Shown piece by piece: positions 1-6,134 of a stretch of 8,116 nucleotides of DNA (position 1 is its first letter; every line of letters starts with the position of its first letter). The translations under genes and the position numbers were made by a program. Source of the DNA: Marinosulfonomonas sp. (GTDB lineage: Bacteria; Pseudomonadota; Alphaproteobacteria; Rhodobacterales; Rhodobacteraceae); NCBI GenBank assembly GCA_022712735.1, contig JAFLKA010000006.1, positions 1 through 8,116 on the forward strand, in the 5' to 3' direction. The notes under the pieces were generated by a model. That model worked only from the letters and a program-made list of their open reading frames with translations. It was not told where the DNA came from and searched no databases.

Positions 1-1638
1 CACCTTGATGCCGTGCATTTCCATCTGCGCCAGAACCGGCACCAGCGGGCGCTCCATCGTCTCGTAAACCGTGGTCACCTGCGCCACATGCAGGCGCGGT
101 TTCAGGGTCTGCCACAGCCGCAGCGTAATATCGGCGTCTTCCGCCGCATAAGGCACCGCATCGGCCACCTTGACCTTATCAAAGGTGATCATTGATTTGC
201 CCACGCCCAGCAGCGGTTTGATCGGGATCGGGGTGTGGTCCAGATACCGTTCCGACAGCGCATCCATACCGTGATTGTGCAACCCCGCATGTAGGGCATA
301 AGACAGCAGCATGGTGTCATCAATCGGCGCGACACAGACCCCAACGCGGGCGAAAATCTTGGCATCAAATTTCATATTCTGGCCGATTTTCAGGATGCTC
401 TCATCCTCCAGCATCGGCTTTAGCATTGTCAAAACCACATCGGTTTTCATCTGGCCCTCGGCCAGCTCATCACTGGCAAACAGATCGTCCCCAGCGCTTT
501 CTTTATGGATCAGCGGGATATAACAGGCCTCGCCCGCCGTAACGCACAGTGAAATCCCGACCAGCTCCACCCGCATGGTATCCAGCCCTGTGGTCTCGGT
601 ATCCACTGCCACATAACCGCGCTCGTAAATCCGCTCGATCCATTTGGTCAGCGCATCCACATCCTTGACCCACTCGTATTTCTCCGCGTCAAACGGCACC
701 GCATCAGGCGCATCCGCAGCGGCCACCACCTCGGCCATTTCAGGTGCTTCTACACCCATTTTGCCAGCCACCCGTTTGGTCAGGGTGCGAAACCCCATTT
801 CATCCAAAAACGCCATCAGCACATCCGGCTCGGGATCCTGCATCTCAAGGCTTTCCAGCGTGAAATCCAGATCCATATCCGGCACCAGCGTCACCAGATC
901 GCGTGAAATGCGGATCAGATCAGCGTTTTCAATCAAACTCTCACGCCGCTTGGGCTGTTTGATCTCGCCAGCCCGTTCCAGCAGCGTGTCCAGATCACCG
1001 TATTCGTTGATCAGCAGCGCCGCGGTTTTAATCCCGATCCCCGGCGCACCCGGCACGTTATCAGCACTATCGCCGGCCAGCGCCTGCACGTCGATCACCC
1101 GTTCCGGCTTAACCCCGAATTTTTCCACCACCCCTTCAACACCGATGCGCTTGTTCTTCATCGCATCCAGCATTTCAACGCCGCCGCCGATCAGCTGCAT
1201 CATGTCCTTGTCCGAACTGATGATGGTGCAGCGCCCACCCGCGTCACGCGCCTGATTGGCCAGCGTCGCAATAATATCATCCGCCTCGAAATTCTCGACC
1301 TCGATACAGGCGATATTAAACGCCCGCGTCGCATCACGGGTTAGCGGGAATTGCGGCCGCAAATCCTCGGGCGCAGGCGGACGGTTGGCTTTGTATTTAT
1401 CATATAGATCATTGCGAAACGTCTTGCCGGAGTGATCAAAAATCACCGCGACGTGGGTCGGGGCATCCGTGCCTTTGTTATCCTCGATCTGCTTGAACAA
1501 CATGTTGCAAAATCCGGCGACAGCACCAATTGGCAGCCCGTCGGATTTGCGCGTCAGCGGCGGCAATGCGTGATAGGCGCGGAAAATGAATGCCGAGCCG
1601 TCAATCAGGTGCAAATGGCAGCCTTTGCCAAAACTCAT
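1..1638 (-). CDS. polA: DNA polymerase I, N-terminal 546 residues (3' end outside window)
   Basis: DNA polymerase I fills gaps and removes RNA primers during replication and repair. The visible part holds the 5' nuclease domain (about residues 8-290), with acidic metal-binding stretches such as FEADD (117-121), SSDKD (141-145) and LAGDSADN (187-194). It is followed by a 3'-5' exonuclease domain (about 340-515) and the first residues of the polymerase domain (TMERPLVPVL, 527-536). The proofreading residues look intact: D346/E348 in VAVDTETTG, D425 in NMKFD, and Y497/D501 in YAAEDAD. Proofreading is therefore likely active, unlike in some bacterial Pol I proteins that lost it. The start at 1638 is supported by AGGAG (1645-1649) with 6-nt spacing. 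Pol I is usually about 930 residues, so roughly 40% is missing because of the window edge, not a mutation. It is the last visible gene of the minus-strand series, 103 nt after the zinc-finger gene. Confidence 0.97.
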   Translation of the reverse strand, partial: MSFGKGCHLHLIDGSAFIFRAYHALPPLTRKSDGLPIGAVAGFCNMLFKQIEDNKGTDAPTHVAVIFDHSGKTFRNDLYDKYKANRPPAPEDLRPQFPLTRDATRAFNIACIEVENFEADDIIATLANQARDAGGRCTIISSDKDMMQLIGGGVEMLDAMKNKRIGVEGVVEKFGVKPERVIDVQALAGDSADNVPGAPGIGIKTAALLINEYGDLDTLLERAGEIKQPKRRESLIENADLIRISRDLVTLVPDMDLDFTLESLEMQDPEPDVLMAFLDEMGFRTLTKRVAGKMGVEAPEMAEVVAAADAPDAVPFDAEKYEWVKDVDALTKWIERIYERGYVAVDTETTGLDTMRVELVGISLCVTAGEACYIPLIHKESAGDDLFASDELAEGQMKTDVVLTMLKPMLEDESILKIGQNMKFDAKIFARVGVCVAPIDDTMLLSYALHAGLHNHGMDALSERYLDHTPIPIKPLLGVGKSMITFDKVKVADAVPYAAEDADITLRLWQTLKPRLHVAQVTTVYETMERPLVPVLAQMEMHGIKV

Positions 1639-1702
1639 ATCGTTCTCCTATGACCAGACCATTCTTTACATCAGGGCGTTGCCCCGCCGTTCATCACTGC
1701 TG

Positions 1703-1723
1703 AAAAGCGCCCGTCAGGGGGCG
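1703..1723 (-). terminator. Possible weak intrinsic terminator between zinc-finger gene and polA
   Basis: Read on the minus strand, CGCCC (1723-1719) and GGGCG (1712-1708) form a 5-bp GC stem around a 6-nt loop, followed by C and then TTTT (1706-1703). It lies 19 nt after the zinc-finger stop codon. The stem and T-run are both short, so it could be only an attenuating hairpin or chance. A second small hairpin, GGGC-AAC-GCCC (1684-1674), lies further on with no T-run. Confidence 0.35.
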
Positions 1724-1741
1724 ATGAAGCTGCCGCCAAGT

Positions 1742-1918
1742 TTAAGTTTTTTCAACGTAATCGCTGTGAATAAATTTGGTGTCGCAATAGGGGCACTCGA
1801 CCCAGCCATGCTCATTCGGGATTTGCAGCCAGACACGCGGATGACCGTCCGCGCCGCCACCATCACAGGACACTTTGAGTTTCTCGACAACTACGGTCTC
1901 GGGGGCTTGGGTGGTCAT
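1742..1918 (-). CDS. Small CHCC zinc-finger protein (NDUFS6-like, zf-CHCC family)
   Basis: A 58-residue protein with one zinc site of the zf-CHCC type: C18, H26, C42 and C45 (C-x7-H-x15-C-x2-C), with the family-like ending [12 protein letters not shown]. The family is related to the zinc-binding NDUFS6 accessory subunit of respiratory complex I. In alphaproteobacteria such mini-proteins are usually encoded away from the nuo operon, so a complex I role here is inference. No signal peptide or membrane segment is present, so it should be cytosolic. The start at 1918 is preferred over an ATG five codons upstream (1933) because GGAG (1924-1927) sits 5 nt before it, while the upstream ATG has no good ribosome site. 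It lies 65 nt after the HIT gene on the same strand. A poor promoter-like pair (TTGTTC at 1977-1972, TATCAT at 1955-1950, 16-nt spacer) could give it its own transcript, but the -35 match is weak. Confidence 0.85.
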   Translation of the reverse strand: MTTQAPETVVVEKLKVSCDGGGADGHPRVWLQIPNEHGWVECPYCDTKFIHSDYVEKT

Positions 1919-1923
1919 GACTG

Positions 1924-1927
1924 CTCC
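1924..1927 (-). promoter_or_regulatory. Ribosome binding site choosing the zinc-finger start
   Basis: GGAG on the minus strand, 5 nt before the ATG at 1918. It lies inside the five-codon extension that would result from starting at 1933, so it favours the shorter protein. Confidence 0.6.
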
Positions 1928-1983
1928 ATTCATCAGGTATTTTCACGCCATGATAACGATCCACGACGCAGGAACAAGATCAA

Positions 1984-2364
1984 TCAGCCCCGCCCCAGCA
2001 TCCGCCCCAGAGGTCGTCCGCCCGGAATATGCACATGTAAATGCTGCACTTCCTGAATCGCATGCGCCCCCGAATTGGCGATCAGCCGATAGCCATCGCC
2101 CCCCGCCCCCGGCTCGACTCCCAACTGCTTGCAAACCGCCCCGATGGCGCGGGTGAAATCAACAATTTCGGCATCGCTCGCCTCAGCCGAAAAATGGTCG
2201 TAACACACATACGCCCCCTTGGGGATCACCAGCACATGATGCGGGGCCTGTTCGCTTATGTCATTGAATGCCAATGTATGCTCGGTCTCAAGCACCTGCG
2301 AGCAGGGGATTTCTCCGCGCAGGATTTTGGCGAAAATATTCTGATCGTCATAGGTATAGGGCAT
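1984..2364 (-). CDS. HIT-family (histidine triad, HINT-like) protein
   Basis: A 126-residue histidine-triad protein. These small dimeric enzymes hydrolyse or transfer nucleoside phosphoramidates and similar adenylated substrates. The active-site motif is QHLHVHIPGG, with H108, H110 and H112 counted from the chosen start. The N-terminal DDQNIFAKILRGEIPC and the central APHHVLVIPKG are also typical of the bacterial HINT/PKCI-like branch. Length matches the family. The start at 2364 is chosen over 2370 because GAGGA (2371-2375) is 6 nt from the former and directly abuts the latter, and relatives as I recall them begin MPY. That ribosome site overlaps the stop codon of the upstream glycosyltransferase (2374-2376), so the two genes are probably co-transcribed and translationally coupled. 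The substrate cannot be read from the sequence. Confidence 0.93.
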   Translation of the reverse strand: MPYTYDDQNIFAKILRGEIPCSQVLETEHTLAFNDISEQAPHHVLVIPKGAYVCYDHFSAEASDAEIVDFTRAIGAVCKQLGVEPGAGGDGYRLIANSGAHAIQEVQHLHVHIPGGRPLGRMLGRG

Positions 2365-2370
2365 GCGCAT

Positions 2371-2375
2371 TCCTC
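2371..2375 (-). promoter_or_regulatory. Ribosome binding site of HIT gene overlapping the upstream stop codon
   Basis: GAGGA on the minus strand, 6 nt before the ATG at 2364, shares bases with the TGA stop (2376-2374) of the glycosyltransferase. Ribosomes finishing the first gene would be placed on the second. It also decides between the two candidate HIT start codons. Confidence 0.6.
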
Positions 2376-3951
2376 AATCGGTAAACAGGTGTTCGGTTTG
2401 GGCAATCTCGCGGGCTGTTTCCAGTGGTATATTCAGGAACTCGGCCAAGGCCTGCGCGTTTTCCTCGGATGATACAGCCTCGCGGACCCGGTAATGGTTT
2501 TCAAAATCCGCGTCCCGAATGCGGTCGCTTTCAAACACCACATCATAACGGATTGTCGGCAGCAGGTTGTTGATCGTCTCAAGCAGGGTGCGCTCGCCTG
2601 CCAGCCCGACCCGTTTGGCGTGCCCGATCAGATAATCATCACTGAATTCACAGTCGATCTCCAGCATTTTGGTCTTTGATCGATCCGCGTAAAAATCCTT
2701 TAACAAATCCACGTTGTTCGGATCAAAACACACCAACAATCGGTTCGTTTCGTAATAATCAAACAGCATGCGTGTCAGGGCGCGGCGGTGGCGGGTGCGT
2801 TTGCCCAGCGTCGATTGAATGCCGCCCAGATCGGGTAATTCCGATTCCTCTTCGTCAAACATGTATTCCAGCACAGGAATGTCCGTCAGCTGGCGAATCT
2901 TTGCCACCAACCGTTTGGCCACATGCCATTTCTTGCAGACCACGATCAACAGCTCACGATCGCGCCCCAACGTACTCTCGGTTTCCCAGAACCGTTGTGA
3001 AAAACGCCGCCCGATCCGGCCACGTCCGGTTAAAAACTTGAACAGGCTACGCCCTTCATCGGAAATCTGGAAATCCACTTCCCCGCTGGCATAAAGCTTG
3101 CCCAACCGCCGTTTTAATTCATTTGCCTCAATGCTGATTTTTCTGGCGAACAGGAAATCCTGACTAAGCAGCAGATCATAATGATCGTTATAAAACGTCG
3201 TCGGCATCCCGTAGTCCGAAAAAATCAGGAATGTCAGGGTGCGCGCCTGAATTTCATTTTCCGGCACCACATGGCGCACCAGTGTCTGGAAAAATGTCTC
3301 GTCCGGTATCCAGGTCGTGCGGAAAAACCGCATCACATCTTTGCGCTCGCGGGTGAAATCCAGAATCCACTCGATCGTGCGGCGACGCAGGCACCACCAT
3401 TGACTACCGATCATAATTTGCAAATCGGCTGGAATTTCGCGGGTCAGTCCCAGTTTTTTCTGGAGATTGAACGCGCCGTAAAACCATTTTTTCTGGGTAC
3501 GTTCATTGAAAAAGTGGCGGTAAATCAGGCGCTCTTCTTTCCACCCCGTCTTAATCCAGTCACTTTCAAAATAGTCATAGCTCTCGATATAATCGAGATC
3601 GGCCCCATCCAGAAACTGATGCACATAAGTGGCCGATTTGATCGGCATGCAATCACCCGACAACATATAAAAATGCGTGGCACGCGGGAATGCATCCACC
3701 GCAGCCTCGACCGCGAGCAGCGTCGCCTGAACCAATGACCACGCCCCCCAGCCACATTTTATCCGTTTTTTGGCGAATGTAACATTGGGGTTATCTACCA
3801 GCGCCGCGTGAATTTGTTTAAATAATTCCGGTTTTGCGCGGGCATCAAAATGAATCGCCATGAAATCGCCAGCCGCCGTTAGCCGACCAGCCTGCTTGAT
3901 AATCGCATCCGGGTCCTTGTGACAAAGCAAAATAAAGGCGATTTTTGCCAT
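2374..3951 (-). CDS. GT14-like (core-2/I-branching) glycosyltransferase with long C-terminal domain
   Basis: A 525-residue protein. The N-terminal half (about residues 1-260) resembles the core-2/I-branching beta-1,6-N-acetylglucosaminyltransferase family (Branch, GT14): MAKIAFILLCHKDP at the start, IHFDARAK (33-40), FYMLSGDCMPI (94-104) and WIPDETFFQTL (214-224). E218 in the PDE motif is the likely catalytic base by analogy with animal family members (inference). The C-terminal half (about 320-525) has no motif I can assign. I recall this arrangement in Rhodobacterales annotated with a DUF5928 domain. There is no signal peptide or transmembrane helix, so it likely works in the cytoplasm on a nucleotide-sugar donor and a surface-glycan precursor. 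The frame stays open to an ATG at 4170, but family-like sequence begins at 3951, and the longer start would overlap the divergent sulfotransferase. No good ribosome site precedes 3951. Acceptor and sugar are unknown. Confidence 0.82.
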   Translation of the reverse strand: MAKIAFILLCHKDPDAIIKQAGRLTAAGDFMAIHFDARAKPELFKQIHAALVDNPNVTFAKKRIKCGWGAWSLVQATLLAVEAAVDAFPRATHFYMLSGDCMPIKSATYVHQFLDGADLDYIESYDYFESDWIKTGWKEERLIYRHFFNERTQKKWFYGAFNLQKKLGLTREIPADLQIMIGSQWWCLRRRTIEWILDFTRERKDVMRFFRTTWIPDETFFQTLVRHVVPENEIQARTLTFLIFSDYGMPTTFYNDHYDLLLSQDFLFARKISIEANELKRRLGKLYASGEVDFQISDEGRSLFKFLTGRGRIGRRFSQRFWETESTLGRDRELLIVVCKKWHVAKRLVAKIRQLTDIPVLEYMFDEEESELPDLGGIQSTLGKRTRHRRALTRMLFDYYETNRLLVCFDPNNVDLLKDFYADRSKTKMLEIDCEFSDDYLIGHAKRVGLAGERTLLETINNLLPTIRYDVVFESDRIRDADFENHYRVREAVSSEENAQALAEFLNIPLETAREIAQTEHLFTD

Positions 3952-4100
3952 TTTGGAAACTACTACCCCGAAAAACTGAAGATTGTTTACTAAATAGCGC
4001 AAATGACCGTTGAATATACAGCATTTATTTGCTTTTTTAGACGTAATTGTCGTTAGGTCAGTTTTCAGACCCAACAAAAGTATAGAGGCGGGTATAAAAT
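3952..4100. promoter_or_regulatory. AT-rich divergent promoter region with 24-bp imperfect palindrome
   Basis: This 149-nt gap separates the divergent glycosyltransferase and sulfotransferase starts, so promoters for both should lie here. It is clearly AT-richer than the flanking genes. I could not find a convincing sigma70 -35/-10 pair on either strand. The notable element is GTTAGGTC (4052-4059), an 8-nt spacer, then GACCCAAC (4068-4075). The half-sites are inverted and match in 7 of 8 positions. In minus-strand RNA the odd pair becomes a G-U wobble, giving a continuous 8-bp stem. It may be an operator for a dimeric regulator or an RNA hairpin in the glycosyltransferase leader. Confidence 0.45.
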
Positions 4101-4925
4101 ATGGGTTTTCCCGGTGTCTGGATGACAGAAAGCGAAAGTGTCGTTTATCGTGTTGTCCCCAAATGTGCATGTTCGACCATAGGCCAAATCATGTATTATT
4201 CAGATCACGGCGAATTTTTCGACGGTGACATCCATGATGCGACCGCCAAGATACACAAATGGGGAATCGAGGAGAGCCAGCCGATCATCGAGGCGAACAT
4301 CGCCAACCACACATCCCCGGCCTTTACCTGCGTGCGTAACCCTTACGGGCGCATCCTCAGCTCGTTCTTTGACAAAATCTGCGGCATTCAGCGCAACGGC
4401 CAGCGCTATCGCGGTAAACTGGTTCCGCTGCTGATCCAGAAATATGGAATCGAGGTCGGCGATCCTGAAACCGGATTTGAATTTGACCAGATCAAATCGT
4501 TTCGCCGCTTTTTGCTGTTTGCCCGCGACACCATCCGCTGGCGCCGCCCGATGGACCCTGACATCCATTGGTCCGCCATGTCGGGCCATGTCTCGACCTT
4601 CATTATGAATGGCGGCAAATACGATTACATCTTCCCGACCGAAACCTTTAACGACGGCATGCAAAATGTGCTGGACGGGATTAAAACCAAACACAAGGTC
4701 AAGCTGGACAAAATTCCGCGGTTCAATGAATCCGAAGGCCACGGCCCCAAACGTGCCCACCCAATTGCCGACTACTTCGACGATATGTCGATGCATCTGG
4801 TCTATGAAATCTACAAACGCGATTTCAACATGTTCAAATATGACGTGAATGATCCGAACAACAAAATGCCGATTGGTGAAATTGATCTGGATGAAATCCA
4901 CGCAAAACTTGGGCCCAAAGGCTAA
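4101..4925 (+). CDS. Cytosolic sulfotransferase (sulfotransferase family 2-like)
   Basis: A 274-residue PAPS-dependent sulfotransferase, moving sulfate from PAPS to a hydroxyl or amino group, most likely on a carbohydrate. The 5'-phosphosulfate-binding loop is VPKCACSTI (19-27), with K21 the likely catalytic lysine. The 3'-phosphate-binding motif is CVRNPYGRILSSFFDK (77-92), with R79 and S87/S88 in the expected places. A C-terminal LVYEIYKRDFNMFKYD (233-248) matches the usual family ending. There is no signal peptide or membrane anchor, unlike Golgi relatives in animals. The start at 4101 gives a short lead before the first strand. The upstream GAGG (4085-4088) is 12 nt away, which is long, and the next ATG (4122) has no better site. 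It diverges from the GT14-like gene, and shared promoter space suggests joint action on one glycan. The acceptor is unknown. Confidence 0.88.
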   Translation: MGFPGVWMTESESVVYRVVPKCACSTIGQIMYYSDHGEFFDGDIHDATAKIHKWGIEESQPIIEANIANHTSPAFTCVRNPYGRILSSFFDKICGIQRNGQRYRGKLVPLLIQKYGIEVGDPETGFEFDQIKSFRRFLLFARDTIRWRRPMDPDIHWSAMSGHVSTFIMNGGKYDYIFPTETFNDGMQNVLDGIKTKHKVKLDKIPRFNESEGHGPKRAHPIADYFDDMSMHLVYEIYKRDFNMFKYDVNDPNNKMPIGEIDLDEIHAKLGPKG

Positions 4926-4939
4926 GGTGAAAACTTTCT

Positions 4940-4974
4940 TGCCTGCGGCGCGGATATTTGGACGAAAAAGAAAC
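4940..4974 (+). repeat. 35-nt 3' element, copy 1 (after sulfotransferase)
   Basis: This copy begins 14 nt after the sulfotransferase stop, with TGCCTGCGGCGCGG followed by ATATTTGGAC and an A-rich end. It matches the copy at 5126-5092 (minus strand) in 32 of 35 positions. A small hairpin can form: C4942-G4953, C4943-G4952, bulged T4944, G4945-C4951, C4946-G4950, loop GGC. I recall similar GCCTCCGGCGGGGATATTT sequences after many genes in Rhodobacterales genomes. This is from memory and was not searched. Confidence 0.8.
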
Positions 4975-5048
4975 CAAATTTTAATCAAATTGTTCTTAGA
5001 TATAGATGCGGTACAGGCGGGGACGCCGATGACCGCCGAAAGAGAAGC

Positions 5049-5078
5049 CGCCTCGTTATGCTGATGTATAGCGAGGCG
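5049..5078. terminator. Strong hairpin, candidate bidirectional terminator
   Basis: Positions 5049-5059 and 5068-5078 pair over 11 bp with one G-T wobble (5056/5071), leaving an 8-nt loop, GCTGATGT. On the plus strand it is followed by a moderately T-rich stretch (GCATTCTGTTTT). On the minus strand the next bases are G/C and then TTCTCTTTC. Neither has a classical uninterrupted T-run, but the stem is long and the position between convergent genes is right for ending both transcripts. Confidence 0.55.
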
Positions 5079-5091
5079 CATTCTGTTTTGC

Positions 5092-5126
5092 GTTTCTTTT
5101 TTGTCCAAATATCCCCGCCGGAGGCA
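5092..5126 (-). repeat. 35-nt 3' element, copy 2 (after PfkB kinase gene)
   Basis: Read on the minus strand it begins 9 nt after the kinase stop codon, with TGCCTCCGGCGGGG, then ATATTTGGAC and an A-rich end. It differs from copy 1 at element positions 6 (C for G), 12 (G for C) and 25. Positions 6 and 12 pair with each other in the local hairpin, so the change keeps the pairing. Each copy lies in the sense direction of the gene it follows. Confidence 0.8.
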
Positions 5127-5135
5127 TAAAATCTT

Positions 5136-6134
5136 TTACGAGATCAACCCGCTTTTTCTAAACGCTTCGATCAAATCCGCCTCGGCCCGCGCACCGATGT
5201 GGCTGATCACTTCGGACGCCGCAACGCACCCCATATTGCCACAGGTTTCCAGCGCGTAGCCGTTGGTCAGCCCCCACATAAAGGCCCCTGCAAACAGATC
5301 ACCCGCGCCCGTCGCATCAACAATATCAGTCGGAATCGCAGGTGCATGCCAGCGCTTACCGCCCGACAGAATATGCGCGCCCTGATCGGAATCCGTGCAG
5401 GCGACAATCTCGACTTCAGCAGCGGCCTCGTTTAGTGCCGCATCAAAATCCTCGGTCCGGTACATCGATAGCATTTCGCTCCGGTTACAAAACAACAAGT
5501 CCACGTCCGATTTGATCATCTCGCGAAATGCATCGCGGTGGCGCTCCACACAAAACGGATCTGACAGGGTCAAAGACACCTTACCACCCGCCGCTTTGCA
5601 GGCCGCATTTGCCTTGGCAAACGCCTCGTGGCTCTCCGGCCCGTCAAACCGGTATCCTTCCAGATAAATCCATTCGGCATCGGCCATTTGCGACTCTATA
5701 ATATCGGACGGATGCAAAAACTCGGTCACCCCCAGATAAGTGTTCATCGAGCGCTCGCCACAGGGGGAAACCAGCACAATACAGCGCCCGGTTTCCTGCG
5801 GTGCATCAGCCGCAGCCAGCGCAGTTTCATAATCCACCCCCTGCGCCCGCAGATCGTGGGCAAAAATCGCACCCAGCTGATCATCCTTCACCTTGCCGAC
5901 ATAGGCTACGCGCCCCCCCAGATGCGCCGCCCCCGCAATCGTATTCGCAGCGGACCCACCCGAAATCTCGGTCGCAGGGCCAACCTTGTTATACAGCTCC
6001 ACTGCGCGATCCATGTCGATCAGCTGCATGATGCCCTTCTCGATCCCGTTATCGGTCAGAAAACTGTCATCCGCATGGGCCAACACATCCACCATCGCAT
6101 TGCCGATACCGACGATCTGGTATTTCTTTGTCAT
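5136..6134 (-). CDS. PfkB-family kinase, likely adenosine kinase
   Basis: A 332-residue ribokinase/PfkB-fold sugar or nucleoside kinase. The N-terminal YQIVGIGNAMVDVLA opens the fold. SGGSAANTIAGAAHLGG (58-74) is the first signature, and DATGAGDLFAGAF (273-285) is the second, with D279 the catalytic base and GAG the anion hole. Close Rhodobacterales homologues are, as I recall, named adenosine kinase, which would make AMP from adenosine and ATP in purine salvage. The sequence alone does not exclude another nucleoside or sugar substrate. The length is normal and all key residues are present. The start at 6134 has GAGGA (6144-6148) 9 nt upstream, inside the end of nth. The start codon overlaps the nth stop as ATGA, so translation is likely coupled. 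A 35-nt element follows its stop codon. Confidence 0.9.
   Translation of the reverse strand: MTKKYQIVGIGNAMVDVLAHADDSFLTDNGIEKGIMQLIDMDRAVELYNKVGPATEISGGSAANTIAGAAHLGGRVAYVGKVKDDQLGAIFAHDLRAQGVDYETALAAADAPQETGRCIVLVSPCGERSMNTYLGVTEFLHPSDIIESQMADAEWIYLEGYRFDGPESHEAFAKANAACKAAGGKVSLTLSDPFCVERHRDAFREMIKSDVDLLFCNRSEMLSMYRTEDFDAALNEAAAEVEIVACTDSDQGAHILSGGKRWHAPAIPTDIVDATGAGDLFAGAFMWGLTNGYALETCGNMGCVAASEVISHIGARAEADLIEAFRKSGLIS

Larger units (their letters stand above)
4926..5135. other. Convergent intergenic region between sulfotransferase and PfkB kinase genes
   Basis: These 210 nt hold no credible gene. They carry two 35-nt elements in inverted orientation, each a few bases after a stop codon and reading in the direction of its own gene, with a long-stemmed hairpin between them. 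Open frames crossing here on both strands lack any recognisable protein. The layout fits a two-sided transcription end zone. Confidence 0.7.

Noticed and set aside
644..1255. 203-codon plus-strand open frame opposite polA
   Set aside because: It is a Ser/Ala/Ile-rich translation of the complement of the polA nuclease and exonuclease region, with no domain and no ribosome site, and polA itself is unambiguous.
1950..1977. Promoter-like pair before the zinc-finger gene (TTGTTC, 16 nt, TATCAT on the minus strand)
   Set aside because: The -10 match is good but the -35 matches only three of six positions, so it is not reported as a feature.
3181..3738. 185-codon plus-strand open frame opposite the glycosyltransferase
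   Set aside because: It lies wholly inside the coding region of the glycosyltransferase and has no recognisable motif.
3952..4170. 73-residue N-terminal extension of the glycosyltransferase reading frame up to an ATG at 4170
   Set aside because: It would overlap the divergent sulfotransferase start and consume the whole promoter region. It has no family-like sequence, while MAKIAFILLCHKDP at 3951 is a natural domain start.
4200..5108. 302-codon open frame on the minus strand opposite the sulfotransferase
   Set aside because: It is antisense to a gene with clear sulfotransferase motifs. Its protein shows no recognisable domain, and its start lies in the convergent intergenic region over a 35-nt element.
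4940..5126. Reading the inverted 35-nt elements as terminal repeats of a small mobile element
   Set aside because: Each copy lies in sense orientation close after a different gene's stop. The differences preserve local hairpins, I could see no flanking target duplication, and the sequence resembles a 3' motif I recall as common in the group.
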